52,153 nucleotides of DNA from Hyphomicrobiales bacterium (lineage in GTDB: Bacteria > Pseudomonadota > Alphaproteobacteria > Rhizobiales > Rhizobiaceae). Below are positions 41,970-51,754 of the stretch, piece by piece. The notes beneath the pieces were generated by a model, which was given only the letters and a program-made list of their open reading frames with translations, ran no database searches and was not told where the DNA came from. The DNA lies in NCBI GenBank assembly GCA_900469955.1, contig UBYX01000043.1, forward strand, positions 1 through 52,153. Direction: 5' to 3'. Each line of letters opens with the position of its first letter. Positions within the stretch are counted from its first letter, which is position 1. The translations under genes were made by a program, and so were the position numbers.

Positions 41970-42838
41970 CAGCGCGTGCCCCCATCGAGTTCTTCCGCAA
42001 TCACTTCTTCCACCTCGTCATCCTCGACGCCGAGATAAGCGGCGATCACTCGTGGGTCGTTCTTCACATGGTCCGGCGAACCGTCGGAGATCTTCTGCCC
42101 GTATTCGAGCACCACGACATGGTCGGAAATCTCCATGACCACCGACATGTCGTGCTCGATCAGCAGGATCGACACGCCTTCATCGCGGATCTGGTGGAGC
42201 AGCGTGTTGAGCGCCGCCGATTCGCGCGGGTTGAGGCCGGCCGCCGGTTCGTCGAGGCACAGCAGTTCCGGGTTGGTGCACATCGCCCGGGCGATTTCCA
42301 GACGCCGCTGCGCGCCGTAGGGGAGATCGCCGGCCGGGTCGTCGGCGCGATCGGTCAGATCGGCCTTGTCGAGCCAGTATTTCGCCTTTTCGATCGAAGC
42401 GTCGACGGCCTTCCGGTAGGCCGGCAGGCCAAGGAGACCGAGGATCGTATAGCCCGACGCCTTCATCAGCGCGTTGTGCTGTGCGACAAGCAGGTTTTCG
42501 AGAACCGTCAGACCCGAAAACAGCCGGATGTTCTGGAAGGTGCGGGCAACGCCGGCCAGCTTAGTGATCTCGAAGTCGCGCAGACGTTCCAGCAGGTATT
42601 CCTTGCCGTCCTTGCGCTGCAGCGTCAGCATGCCCATGGTCGGCTTGTAGAAGCCGGTGATGCAGTTGAACACCGTGGTCTTGCCGGCGCCGTTGGGGCC
42701 GATCAGCGCGGTGATCTCGCCGCGCCGTGCCTCCAGCGACAGGTCGTTGATGGCCATCAGGCCACCGAACTTCATCGACAGGTGCTCAACCTTGAGGATC
42801 GTGTCGTTCGTCATAGTCGTCGTCGTTCCGAGAGCCAT
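41969..42838 (-). CDS. livG: Branched-chain amino-acid ABC transporter ATP-binding protein LivG
   Basis: A 289-residue ATPase: Walker A LIGPNGAGKTT, Q-loop VARTFQNIRLF, signature-like LPYGAQRRLEIARAM as in LivG, Walker B LLCLDEPAAGLNP and ILLIEHDMSVVM. The C-terminal acidic tail (GVEDDEVEEVIAEELD) is longer than usual. It overlaps the livM stop by 1 nt. An internal ATG at residue 9 is also possible as start. Confidence 0.94.
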   Translation of the reverse strand: MALGTTTTMTNDTILKVEHLSMKFGGLMAINDLSLEARRGEITALIGPNGAGKTTVFNCITGFYKPTMGMLTLQRKDGKEYLLERLRDFEITKLAGVARTFQNIRLFSGLTVLENLLVAQHNALMKASGYTILGLLGLPAYRKAVDASIEKAKYWLDKADLTDRADDPAGDLPYGAQRRLEIARAMCTNPELLCLDEPAAGLNPRESAALNTLLHQIRDEGVSILLIEHDMSVVMEISDHVVVLEYGQKISDGSPDHVKNDPRVIAAYLGVEDDEVEEVIAEELDGGTR

Positions 42839-44226
42839 CAGCCGTGACCCTCCTTGGTAAAGCTTCCTGATACGGCTCTGCGCTCCTTGAGGAAGGCAGT
42901 CGGTTCTCGCGATCCGACGAAGCCGCGCGGCTTGAACAGCATGACGATGATCATCGCCAGACCGAACAGCAGCATGCGGTAGAGCTCAGGCGTGAAGTCA
43001 GGCCCGAACACGACCTTGAGGAAGGACATTTCGCGCAGCACCTCGGTGCCGCCGACCATCACCACCGCGGCGATCGCGATGCCGGTGAGCGAACCCATGC
43101 CGCCGAGAACGACGATCGCCAGAATGACGGCCGATTCCAGGAAGACGAAGCTTTCCGGAGACACGAAGCCCTGGCGGGTGGCAAAGAACGAGCCCGCGAA
43201 GCCGCCGAACATCGCGCCGGTCGCAAAGGCTGTCAGCTTGGTGGTGACGGTGTTGATACCGAGCGAACGGCAGGCGATCTCGTCCTCGCGCAGTGCTTCC
43301 CAGGCACGGCCGATCGGCATGCGCCGAAGCCGGATGGTGACATAGGCGGTCAGCATGCAGAGCGCCAGGATCACGTAGAACAGGAAGACCTTGTAATAGA
43401 CCGAGGACGCCGACAGGCCCCACGCCTTGACGAAGTTGTTGGATGCGCCGGCATCGAAGGACCAGATGCCGAAGAACGACGCCTTGGCAATGCCCGAGAT
43501 ACCGAAGGTTCCCTTGGTCACATCCGTCCAGTTGATCAGCACCAGGCGAATGATTTCCCCGAAGGCGAGCGTCACGATAGCGAGATAGTCGCCCCTCAAC
43601 CGCAGCACCGGAAACCCGAGGATGATGCCCCAGAGCGCGGCGAGAATGCCCGACATCGGCAAAAGCAGCCAGAAGGAAAAGCCGAAATAGGAGGACAGCA
43701 GGGCGTAGGAATAGGCGCCGACCGCATAGAAGGCGACATAGCCCAGATCGAGCAGACCGGCGAGGCCGACGACGATATTCAGGCCCCAGGCCAGCATCAC
43801 GTAGATGAGGATCTGGATGCCGAAGTTGTCGACATATTTCAGCGATCCCTGTTTGCCGACGATCAGCAGCGACAGGAAGGGATAGACCAGCAGAAAGACC
43901 AGCGCGATCTTCAGGAAATGCCGATGGAAGAAGCTCTTCTGCTCGGAGATTTCGAGAACGCCGCTCTTCGCCTTGGCAAGCTTGCGCCGATCGATATGCG
44001 GCTTGATGAAGCCGACGCTCAGGAAACGGCTGACCGCGGCGACCAGGACGAAAATCGCCAGAAGCCCCCAGCGCGTACGCCATACCAGCGCGTTGTTGAT
44101 GTCCTGATAGGTCTCGATGCCGACGAACAGCAGGAACATGAGGAAGGCGACGACGCCCGCGAACACGCCTTCCCGCACGGCCTTGGCAAGCACGTTCGGA
44201 TGACCGGTTTCGGTGGAAGCTGTCAT
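42838..44226 (-). CDS. livM: Branched-chain amino-acid ABC transporter permease LivM
   Basis: A 462-residue permease. An N-terminal 100-residue part with two membrane helices (DUF3382-like) precedes the LivM core, with VGLAGLLDLGYVAFYAVGAYSYALL and the coupling motif ALREDEIACRSLGINTVTTKL. It starts only 1 nt after the livH stop. Confidence 0.93.
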   Translation of the reverse strand: MTASTETGHPNVLAKAVREGVFAGVVAFLMFLLFVGIETYQDINNALVWRTRWGLLAIFVLVAAVSRFLSVGFIKPHIDRRKLAKAKSGVLEISEQKSFFHRHFLKIALVFLLVYPFLSLLIVGKQGSLKYVDNFGIQILIYVMLAWGLNIVVGLAGLLDLGYVAFYAVGAYSYALLSSYFGFSFWLLLPMSGILAALWGIILGFPVLRLRGDYLAIVTLAFGEIIRLVLINWTDVTKGTFGISGIAKASFFGIWSFDAGASNNFVKAWGLSASSVYYKVFLFYVILALCMLTAYVTIRLRRMPIGRAWEALREDEIACRSLGINTVTTKLTAFATGAMFGGFAGSFFATRQGFVSPESFVFLESAVILAIVVLGGMGSLTGIAIAAVVMVGGTEVLREMSFLKVVFGPDFTPELYRMLLFGLAMIIVMLFKPRGFVGSREPTAFLKERRAVSGSFTKEGHG

Positions 44227-44227
44227 G

Positions 44228-45130
44228 TTACACCTTCTCCACTTCCGGCCGGCCGAGAATGCCGGTCGGCTTGAAGATCAGCACGAAAGCGAGGATCGCG
44301 AACGTGGCCACATCCTTGTAAGCGATGGAGAAATAGGCCGACCACAGCGATTCGATGAGGCCGATCAGCAACCCGCCGAGAACCGCGCCGGGCAATGACC
44401 CGATACCGCCGAGAACAGCCGCGGTGAACGCCTTGACGCCCGGGATGAAGCCGTCGTTGAACGAAGCGACGCCATAATACATCAAATACATGGCACCGGC
44501 GACGGCCGCGAGCGCCGCACCCATGATGAAGGTGATCGAGATCGTCCGGTCGACGTCGACGCCGAGCAGCGCAGCCATCTTGCGGTCCTGTTCGGTCGCC
44601 CGCTGGGCACGGCCGAGCGGCGTCTTGTTGACGATGTACCAGAAGGCAAACAGCAGCACCGCCGTGATGATGACGATGAGGATCTGCTTCAGCGAAATCG
44701 TAATGCCGCCGACATGGAAAACGTCGGTCACCAGCGGCGGGATCGGCTTGTTGCGCGGCCCCTGCGTCACCTGGATGAAGTTCGACAGAACGATCGACAT
44801 GCCGATCGCCGTGATCAGCGGCGCAAGCCGGAACGAACCGCGCAGCGGCCGGTAGGCGACCCGCTCGATCGTCCAGTTCCACAGCCCCGTCATCAGCATG
44901 CCGACGACGAGCATCAGCAGCAGAAGCAACGCCACCGGAATGCCGGCGAAGAAGGAGGTGAGGATCAGGAAGACGATGAGGGCGGCAAAGCCGCCGAGCA
45001 TGAAGATGTCGCCATGGGCGAAGTTGATCATGCCGATGATGCCATAAACCATCGTATAGCCGATTGCCACAAGGCCATAGATGGATCCAAGAGTCAGCCC
45101 GTTTATGAGCTGCTGGATAAAATACTCCAT
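44228..45130 (-). CDS. livH: Branched-chain amino-acid ABC transporter permease LivH
   Basis: A 300-residue permease with about eight helices. It has the LivH motif GYTMVYGIIGMINFAHGDIFML and the coupling stretch ATEQDRKMAALLGVDVDRTI. It is the first gene of the livHMGF-DUF6867-livK cluster, with GGGGG before the ATG at 45130. Confidence 0.94.
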   Translation of the reverse strand: MEYFIQQLINGLTLGSIYGLVAIGYTMVYGIIGMINFAHGDIFMLGGFAALIVFLILTSFFAGIPVALLLLLMLVVGMLMTGLWNWTIERVAYRPLRGSFRLAPLITAIGMSIVLSNFIQVTQGPRNKPIPPLVTDVFHVGGITISLKQILIVIITAVLLFAFWYIVNKTPLGRAQRATEQDRKMAALLGVDVDRTISITFIMGAALAAVAGAMYLMYYGVASFNDGFIPGVKAFTAAVLGGIGSLPGAVLGGLLIGLIESLWSAYFSIAYKDVATFAILAFVLIFKPTGILGRPEVEKV

Positions 45131-45306
45131 ATACTTTCCCCCGGATGCGATCTTCGGACGGCCGCATCTCTTGTATTACGCCCCTGGCGGGTTCTTACGT
45201 TCTTGACCGCATTCCATACCGGTTTCGCATGAAATGTGAAGACAAAAAGCCGTCAGCAGGGCAAAAACGCGGCACTTCTCAACAATCTGGCGAAGCAAAG
45301 ATCAAA

Positions 45307-45335
45307 AATTCCAAAAAACCGGCAGGTTCTGTCAA
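45307..45335 (-). promoter_or_regulatory. Candidate promoter for the liv operon
   Basis: On the minus strand TTGACA (45330-45335) stands 17 nt from GGAATT (45307-45312), in an AT-rich stretch about 180 nt before livH. The -35 element is perfect but the -10 is weak. Nothing else is evident in the 45131-45423 gap. Confidence 0.3.
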
Positions 45336-45423
45336 AAAATTATCCAGTAGCGGCGTTTTCCGCAATTTAACGTCGCGGCAGCATTAACCTTAAGGTCGGA
45401 ATTCGCTTCACCCGGCAACGGTT

Positions 45424-45972
45424 TCAGTCTGCGAAGCCCCGCGTCAGCGCATGCGCACTGCCTGCCTCCATAAGTTCATCGAATACAGAGCCGGCAAAGG
45501 AGCGCGGGACGAGCAGCTCGAAGGTGTTGCGGCCGGTGCGGGCGACGTTCGCCGCTACATGGCAGCACATCATAGCCGCTGAATGTCCCTCGCCGAATGT
45601 ATCCGGATGCAGATCCACGGCCAAGCATTTTGAAAGGATCGCCCGGACGCTCGGCCCGGAGATCGCCATCAGGACAAAGCCGTCGCTCTGGTTGACGAAC
45701 GATGCTCCGGGGATGGCTGTCAGAAATTCGGCCACACTGCCCGCACCCCTCGTCTGTGAAACGGCCAGGAATTCGGAGGGACTGCAGTAGCGCGACGCTA
45801 TGTCGTCCGCGTTGTGCAAGGCTTCTGCCACGGCCGCCTCGTAGCCCGCATGGGCAAGCACGGAGAAAATCACCGGCCGGCGAATGACGCTCAGATGGTT
45901 CGGGTTGGCGTTGGTCTCGAAACCGGAGATATGGTCTTCGAGCACGTGCCGGTGGAGAAGGTTGATCGGCAT
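45424..45972 (-). CDS. soxG: Sarcosine oxidase gamma subunit
   Basis: A 182-residue SoxG, the small folate-domain-like subunit of heterotetrameric sarcosine oxidase. Visible are VAEFLTAIPGASFVNQSDGFVLMAISGPSVRAILSKCLAVDLHPDTF and ATG-type helical C-terminus RTGRNTFELLVPRSFAGSVF. It follows soxA by 9 nt. It is the last gene of soxBDAG. Confidence 0.85.
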   Translation of the reverse strand: MPINLLHRHVLEDHISGFETNANPNHLSVIRRPVIFSVLAHAGYEAAVAEALHNADDIASRYCSPSEFLAVSQTRGAGSVAEFLTAIPGASFVNQSDGFVLMAISGPSVRAILSKCLAVDLHPDTFGEGHSAAMMCCHVAANVARTGRNTFELLVPRSFAGSVFDELMEAGSAHALTRGFAD

Positions 45973-45981
45973 CGGCGGCCC

Positions 45982-48939
45982 TCAGAGATGCAGTTTGGCG
46001 TTTTGCGGATCGATGAAGACCGGCGGGCAGACTTCCACCAGCACCTCGGCGCCTCGCAGTCCGTCCCAGACCATGATCCGCTCGCCGAACCGCTCCCGAC
46101 CGGACTTCAACATGGCGAGCGCGACGAAGTGGCCGAGCGTCGGAGAAAAGCAGGCGGAAGAGACGAAACCTTGATCGTTGGCGAGCGAGGGTTTTGCCTG
46201 CTCCCTCAAGAGATGCGCCCCTGCCTTGATCTCCTTGTCCGCTTCCACCGGCTTAAGCCCGACGAGCTGCAGCCGGTCGGCCGCCGTCAGCCCGAAACGG
46301 GTGGAAAGGCGCTTGCCGATGAAGTCCGGCTTCTGCATCGCCATCAGCCGCCCGAGCCCGACATCGTCGGCGGTCGTGCGGCCTTCGAGCTCAGCGTGAG
46401 TGACGTGCCCCTTCTCGATCCGCAACACATTCATTGCCTCGACGCCATAGGCGCAGATGCCTTCTTCGCGGCCGGCTTCCATGATCGCGTCGGCAACTGC
46501 CTCACCGTAGCCCGCTGGCACGGCCAGCTCATACGCCAGTTCGCCCGAGAAGGAGATGCGGAACAGCCGCCCCCGCAAGCCGCCGCGCAGCGTCACCTCG
46601 CCGGCGGCGAGGAAGGGGAAAGCGGCGTCGGAAATATCGTCCTGGACGATACGGCTCATCACGATACGCGCCTTGGGGCCCGCGACCGACATCTGCGCCC
46701 ACTGATTCGTGGAGGAGACGAAGCGCACATCGAGCTCCGGCCAGAAGGTCTGTGCGGCAAACTCGAGATGGGAAAGGACCTCCGCCGCATAGGCTGTCGT
46801 GGTGGTCATGACATAGTGATAATCGGAAAGCCGGCTGGTGGTGCCGTCGTCGAAGACGATGCCGTCTTCGCGCAGCATCAGACCATAGCGCGCCTTGCCG
46901 ACCGGAAGCTTCAGGAAACCGTTGGAATAGACGCGGTCCAGAAACTCGGCTGCACCTTTCCCGAAAATCTCGACCTTGCCGAGCGTGGAGACATCGCAGA
47001 GGCCGGTGTTTTCCCGGACGTTCAGCACCTCGCGGTCGACGCTTTCGCGCCAGGCCTTTTCGCCTTCGCGCGCAAACCAGGCGGAGCGGTACCAGAGACC
47101 GGATTCCACGAACGTGGCGCCGTTTTTCTTCGCCCAGCCATGCAGCGGCGACGTGCGAACGGGGGCCGCATGCTCGGCGCGGGCAGTGCCGGCCAGCACG
47201 CCGAAGGAAACCGGAGTATAGAAAGGCCGGAAGGTGGTGGTGCCGATCTCGGCGGGTGACACGCCGCGCATACCGGCGACGATGCCGGCCGTGTTGACAT
47301 TGCCGAGCTTCCCCTGGTCGGTCGCCATGCCGGCGGTCGTGTATCGCTTTGTGTGCTCGATATGGCCGAAGCCTTCGCGCTGGGCGAGGCCGAGATCACC
47401 GACATGCACGTCATTCTGGAAATCCACGAAGGCCTTGTCCTTCGCGCCCGGGACATACCAGAGCGGCGCAAAGGCGGAATCGTATTCGCCCTCGACCTCA
47501 GGCACGTCAAGACGCCCCACCAGCCTGCCCAACGCTTCGAGTGCGGCATGCGCTTTGACCGCGCCGTCCTTGAGGCAGTCGCCGAGCGAGGAATGGCCGG
47601 CAGCGGATCCGGCAGCCACAAATGCGGCTCCGACATCCGGCGCCAGAAATGCCTGCCTGTCGTCCGACCAGACGGGCTTGGCGCCTCGCTGGCACATCAG
47701 ATGCACGATCGGCGACCAGCCTCCGGACATCGCCAGCGCATCGCAACCGATCACCTCCTCAAAGCCGGAGCGTTCGAAGATCAGCCCGTCGATCCTGTGC
47801 CTGCCGCTGGTCGCGATCACCGATCCGCCGCGGATGACGCGCACGCCCTGCGGCACAGGGTCTGAGGATTGCGACCGCGTATCGATGATGGCGGCAACAT
47901 CCACGCCGCTCCCAACAAGGTCGGCGGCCGTGCGATAGCCAGAACCGCCGCTTGTGAAGACAGCCACCTTGCCGCCCACGGCGACCCCATACCGGTTGAG
48001 ATAGGTTCGGACAGCGCCGGCCGTCATCACGCCGGGCTTGTCGTTGCCGCCGAAGACCAGCGGTCGCTCCTCGGCGCCCGCCGCAAGGATCGCGCGCTTC
48101 GCCACGATGCGCCACAGTCGCTCGACGGGCAAATCCGGCGAGGGCAAGGCCAAGTGTTTCTGCACCCGCTCCACGGCACCGAACACCATGTCGTCGTACC
48201 AGCCGAAAACCGTGGTCCGCGGCATCAGCGTGACATTCGGCAGCGTGGCCAGCTCCTCAACGAGGCCTGCGGCGAAATCCGGCGCTCGCACCCCGCCGAT
48301 CACGGCGTTTTCCGACAGCAGCGAGCCGCCGAACCTGAACCCCTCGTCCGCCAGGATGACGCGTGCGCCGGCACGGCCGGCGGCAAGTGCCGCCATCAGT
48401 CCGGCAGGCCCTGCCCCAATCACCAGCAGATCGCAATGCGCCCAGCTTTTTTCGTAACGGTCCGGATCCGCCTGCATAACGATCTTGCCGAGGCCGGCGG
48501 CGCGGCGGATCAGCGGCTCGTAGAGCTTTTCCCAAAAGAGCGCCGGCCACATGAAAGTCTTGTAGTAGAAGCCGGCACCGAGAAACGGCGACAAGTAATC
48601 GTTGATCGACGCGACATCATGCTTCAGCGAAGGCCAGCGGTTCTGGCTCGCCGCGACGAGGCCGTTGTAGAGTTCCACGACGGTGGCGCGGACATTGGGC
48701 TTGCTGCGAACGCCGGCCCCGATGGTCATCAAGGCGTTGGGCTCGGCCGATCCCGCTGTGACAACCCCACGCGGACGATGGTACTTGAAACTGCGGGCCA
48801 TCAGCATCTGATCGTTGGCAAGCAACGCCGAGGACAGCGTATCGCCCTCGAAGCCCTTGAAGGCTCTGCCATCGAACGTGAAGGAGAGGGATTGGGCGCG
48901 GTTGATCTCACCACCCAAACCGAGACGGTAGGAGGTCAT
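45982..48939 (-). CDS. soxA: Sarcosine oxidase alpha subunit
   Basis: A 985-residue SoxA. The N-terminus has a ferredoxin-like half (LSFTFDGRAFKGFEGDTLSSAL), then an NAD/FAD-type Rossmann motif (LLVIGAGPAGLMAALAAGRAG) and a second nucleotide site (VAVGGKVAVFTSGGSGYRTA). The C-terminal 380 residues are a GcvT-like folate domain (CDVSTLGKVEIFGKGAAEFL) that takes up the formaldehyde unit as methylene-tetrahydrofolate. The frame is open to 49191 through soxD; the ATG at 48937-48939 is the natural start and overlaps soxD by 4 nt. Confidence 0.94.
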   Translation of the reverse strand: MTSYRLGLGGEINRAQSLSFTFDGRAFKGFEGDTLSSALLANDQMLMARSFKYHRPRGVVTAGSAEPNALMTIGAGVRSKPNVRATVVELYNGLVAASQNRWPSLKHDVASINDYLSPFLGAGFYYKTFMWPALFWEKLYEPLIRRAAGLGKIVMQADPDRYEKSWAHCDLLVIGAGPAGLMAALAAGRAGARVILADEGFRFGGSLLSENAVIGGVRAPDFAAGLVEELATLPNVTLMPRTTVFGWYDDMVFGAVERVQKHLALPSPDLPVERLWRIVAKRAILAAGAEERPLVFGGNDKPGVMTAGAVRTYLNRYGVAVGGKVAVFTSGGSGYRTAADLVGSGVDVAAIIDTRSQSSDPVPQGVRVIRGGSVIATSGRHRIDGLIFERSGFEEVIGCDALAMSGGWSPIVHLMCQRGAKPVWSDDRQAFLAPDVGAAFVAAGSAAGHSSLGDCLKDGAVKAHAALEALGRLVGRLDVPEVEGEYDSAFAPLWYVPGAKDKAFVDFQNDVHVGDLGLAQREGFGHIEHTKRYTTAGMATDQGKLGNVNTAGIVAGMRGVSPAEIGTTTFRPFYTPVSFGVLAGTARAEHAAPVRTSPLHGWAKKNGATFVESGLWYRSAWFAREGEKAWRESVDREVLNVRENTGLCDVSTLGKVEIFGKGAAEFLDRVYSNGFLKLPVGKARYGLMLREDGIVFDDGTTSRLSDYHYVMTTTTAYAAEVLSHLEFAAQTFWPELDVRFVSSTNQWAQMSVAGPKARIVMSRIVQDDISDAAFPFLAAGEVTLRGGLRGRLFRISFSGELAYELAVPAGYGEAVADAIMEAGREEGICAYGVEAMNVLRIEKGHVTHAELEGRTTADDVGLGRLMAMQKPDFIGKRLSTRFGLTAADRLQLVGLKPVEADKEIKAGAHLLREQAKPSLANDQGFVSSACFSPTLGHFVALAMLKSGRERFGERIMVWDGLRGAEVLVEVCPPVFIDPQNAKLHL

Positions 48940-49217
48940 TCGACGCCCCTCACCCGCTCGAAATCGCTCGCATCCATCACGCCGAAAACCTCGTGGGTGA
49001 AGTTGTCGCGATCGACCACCAGCCATCTCCGGCAGCCCGCCACATGGTGCCAGTATTCCAGAACGCGGCCCTTCGGATTGTCGCGGACATAGACATAGCG
49101 GTGCCAGACCTCGTCCTTTGCCGCCGGCGCCGGGCGCTTCGGCGCGGCAGCACCCCGGATCGAAAACTCTTCCTTGGGTCTGGTGCCGCAATGCGGGCAG
49201 GTGATCAGGCTTGCCAT
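48936..49217 (-). CDS. soxD: Sarcosine oxidase delta subunit
   Basis: A 93-residue SoxD. Zinc-binding residues are visible in LITCPHCGTRP and HHVAGCRRW, with the family segment DEVWHRYVYVRDNPKGRVLEYW. It lies 8 nt after soxB and overlaps soxA by 4 nt. Confidence 0.93.
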   Translation of the reverse strand: MASLITCPHCGTRPKEEFSIRGAAAPKRPAPAAKDEVWHRYVYVRDNPKGRVLEYWHHVAGCRRWLVVDRDNFTHEVFGVMDASDFERVRGVE

Positions 49218-49225
49218 GGGATGTC

Positions 49226-50476
49226 TCAGTGAAGGTTCGGTTGCGGGCCTTTACCGGCCTCGTCGATCATATAGCCGCGCTCGAACCGGTCGAGCCGCAT
49301 GAAGCGCGAGACGTGGTGCGTCTCGTTCTTGGCGATCAGGTGGGCGAAACAGAAACCGGAGGCCGGCGTCGCCTTGAAGCCGCCGTAACACCAACCGCAG
49401 TTGAGGTAGAGATTGTCGACAGGCGTGCGGTCGATGATCGGCGATCCGTCCATCGACATGTCCATCACCCCGCCCCAGCTGCGCAGCACCTTGGCACGAG
49501 ACAGGCCGGGGATCAGCGACACCCCCTCCTCCATCGTGTGCTCGACGGTCTGCAGGTTGCCGCGCTGCGCATAGGAGGAATAAAAATCGATCTCGGCGCC
49601 GAAGACCAGCCCGCCCTTGTCCGACTGCGATATATAGAAGTGTCCGGCGCCATAGGTGATGACGTGGTCGATCACCGGCTTCAGCCCCTCCGACACAAAG
49701 GCCTGCAGCACATGGGTCTCGATCGGCAGATCGAGATCGGCCATGCGCCCGACGGTCGTCGTATTGCCGGCCGCCGCCAGAGCGAGCTTGTTGCAGCCGA
49801 TAAAGCCTTTCGTCGTTTCGACGCCGACGACGAGGCCGTTTTCGCGGCGGATGCCGGTTACCTCGCAGTGCTGGATGATATCGACGCCCCGCTGGTCGGC
49901 GCCGCGCGCATAACCCCAGGCGACCGCATCATGCCGCACCGTGCCCGCACGCTTCTGGTAGAGGCCGCCGAGGATCGGGAAGCGCGCGTGATCGAAGTTG
50001 AGATAGGGCATCATCTTGCGCACCTGCTCCCGGTCGAGCAGCTCCGCATCGACGCCATGCATGCGCATGCCGTTGCCGCGGCGGGCATAGTCGTCGCGTT
50101 GCCCGTCGGAATGGAAAAGGTTGACGATGCCGCGCTGCGAGACCATCGCATTGTAGTTGAAATCCCGTTCCAGCCCTTCCCAGAGCTTCAGCGAGAATTC
50201 GTAGAACGGATTGTTGCCTTCGAGCAGGTAGTTGGAGCGGATGATCGTCGTGTTGCGCCCGACATTGCCGGAGCCGATATAGCCCTTCTCGATGACCGCG
50301 ACATTGGTGATGCCGAATTCCTTGGCGAGATAATAGGCGGTCGAAAGGCCGTGCCCGCCGCCGCCGACGATGATCACGTCATAATGCGGTTTCGGCTGCG
50401 GCTCCCTCCAGGCCGGCTGCCACAGCCGGTTGCCCGAAAGCGCCTGCTTCAAGATCGATAATGCCGAATAACGCAT
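49226..50476 (-). CDS. soxB: Sarcosine oxidase beta subunit
   Basis: A 416-residue FAD-dependent oxidase that converts sarcosine to glycine and an iminium/formaldehyde unit. It has the dinucleotide-binding motif DVIIVGGGGHGLSTAYYLAKE and VRHDAVAWGYARGAD, where the conserved His attaches FMN covalently in the characterised enzyme. The ending CYGGFKATPASGFCFAHLIA is the usual FAD C-terminal motif. The frame opens at 50578; the ATG at 50474-50476 (MRYSALSILKQAL) is the family start. It heads the soxBDAG operon. No glyA, purU or folD lies in the window to complete folate recycling. Confidence 0.94.
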   Translation of the reverse strand: MRYSALSILKQALSGNRLWQPAWREPQPKPHYDVIIVGGGGHGLSTAYYLAKEFGITNVAVIEKGYIGSGNVGRNTTIIRSNYLLEGNNPFYEFSLKLWEGLERDFNYNAMVSQRGIVNLFHSDGQRDDYARRGNGMRMHGVDAELLDREQVRKMMPYLNFDHARFPILGGLYQKRAGTVRHDAVAWGYARGADQRGVDIIQHCEVTGIRRENGLVVGVETTKGFIGCNKLALAAAGNTTTVGRMADLDLPIETHVLQAFVSEGLKPVIDHVITYGAGHFYISQSDKGGLVFGAEIDFYSSYAQRGNLQTVEHTMEEGVSLIPGLSRAKVLRSWGGVMDMSMDGSPIIDRTPVDNLYLNCGWCYGGFKATPASGFCFAHLIAKNETHHVSRFMRLDRFERGYMIDEAGKGPQPNLH

Positions 50477-50725
50477 GAGTCGTCCCGTCGATTGCGGCCC
50501 AACATTCGCATATTCGGGAGAAGGAACAAGCGCAACGGGGACATTCGAGAGTTGCATATCGATGATGCTGATCGGCACGGCGACCGTTGCTTTTCGGGCA
50601 CGGCCGCGGGTACGGCGGGCAAAACCGGCGATCAGGATCGAGCCTTATCAAGACCTTGGGCCAATCCGCCTCCCCGGCCTTCCTTCAAAGCTTAGACTCC
50701 GTTCCGATCGAAAACGGAGAACACC

Positions 50726-51754
50726 ATGGCCGATACGACAGCGAACCTGGAAATGCCCTTCATCCTGCCTTCGCAGGCGCAGAAACACGTCACACACAAT
50801 GAAGCGCTGCTGAAACTGGACGCGCTTGTGCACCTGACGATCGCAGCGGAACAGGCAATGCCGCCCGGCTCTCCGGCAGAAGGCGACTGCTATCTTGTCG
50901 CGGCCGCGCCGACCGGCGCCTGGATAGGCAGGCAGGCGCAGATCGCATCCTGGCAGGACGATTACTGGGTTTTCTCCCAACCGAAAACCGGATGGCGTGC
51001 ATGGTTCGCATCGACCTCGAGGCTGAAGGTCTTCACCGGCACCAATTGGCAGGACATTCCCCTGCCCGCGAGCGGCAGCCTTGAGCAGCTCGGCATCGGC
51101 GCTGCCCCGGACAATACGAACCGGCTTGCCATCTCCTCTCCGGCAAGCCTGTTCAACCACGCAGGCTCTGGCCATCAGATCAAGATCAACAAGGCGGCGG
51201 CGGCCGATACCGCCTCTTTGCTCTTCCAGACCAACTGGGTCGGTCGCGCCGAAATGGGCCTAGCCGGCAATGACGCTTTTTCGGTGAAGGTCAGCGACGG
51301 CAGCACCTGGAATACCGGCCTCACCATCTCGGCCGCCGGGCACGTCGCGCGGCCAAACCAGCCTGCTGCCCGAGCCCACCGCACCGGCACCAGCTTCTCT
51401 CCCTCTGCCGGCCAGCAGAGCGGATTTACGACCTTGGCGCTGGCCCAGGGCGGCGTGACAATCGGCGCGGCAACACCCGGCGGCGGCAATCGTGTCCAGG
51501 TGCCTGCCGCCGGCCTTTACCTGCTCTCAGTCAACATCGCCGTGCTGACATCATCAGGCCATACGACCAGTCTGATGCTCAACGGTTCACAAACACTTAT
51601 TTTCGTTGCTGGTGTTGCTGGCGGAGCACAAATGCAGTCTGCCTGTGGAATTTTTTTCCTCTCGGCGGGGGATTATATCACTCTCGGGCATGCCGGAACG
51701 GCACAACTTGAGCTCGGACCCGGAAAAACTGAGTTATTTTTGATAATGCTTTAA
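50726..51754 (+). CDS. DUF2793 protein with C-terminal C1q/TNF-like domain
   Basis: A 342-residue protein in two parts. Residues 1-115 are DUF2793 (NLEMPFILPSQAQKHVTHNEA, then GSPAEGDCYLVAAAPTGAWIG, a domain seen in phage tail and gene-transfer-agent-like proteins). Residues about 225-342 form a beta-rich domain with a C1q-like pattern (NRVQVPAAGLYLLSVNIAVL, FLSAGDYITLGHAG). The 3' 150 nt are lower in GC than the start of the gene. No signal peptide is visible. It may be a surface or appendage fibre; no phage genes are next to it. The ATG at 50726 follows GGAGAACACC. Confidence 0.8.
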   Translation: MADTTANLEMPFILPSQAQKHVTHNEALLKLDALVHLTIAAEQAMPPGSPAEGDCYLVAAAPTGAWIGRQAQIASWQDDYWVFSQPKTGWRAWFASTSRLKVFTGTNWQDIPLPASGSLEQLGIGAAPDNTNRLAISSPASLFNHAGSGHQIKINKAAAADTASLLFQTNWVGRAEMGLAGNDAFSVKVSDGSTWNTGLTISAAGHVARPNQPAARAHRTGTSFSPSAGQQSGFTTLALAQGGVTIGAATPGGGNRVQVPAAGLYLLSVNIAVLTSSGHTTSLMLNGSQTLIFVAGVAGGAQMQSACGIFFLSAGDYITLGHAGTAQLELGPGKTELFLIML

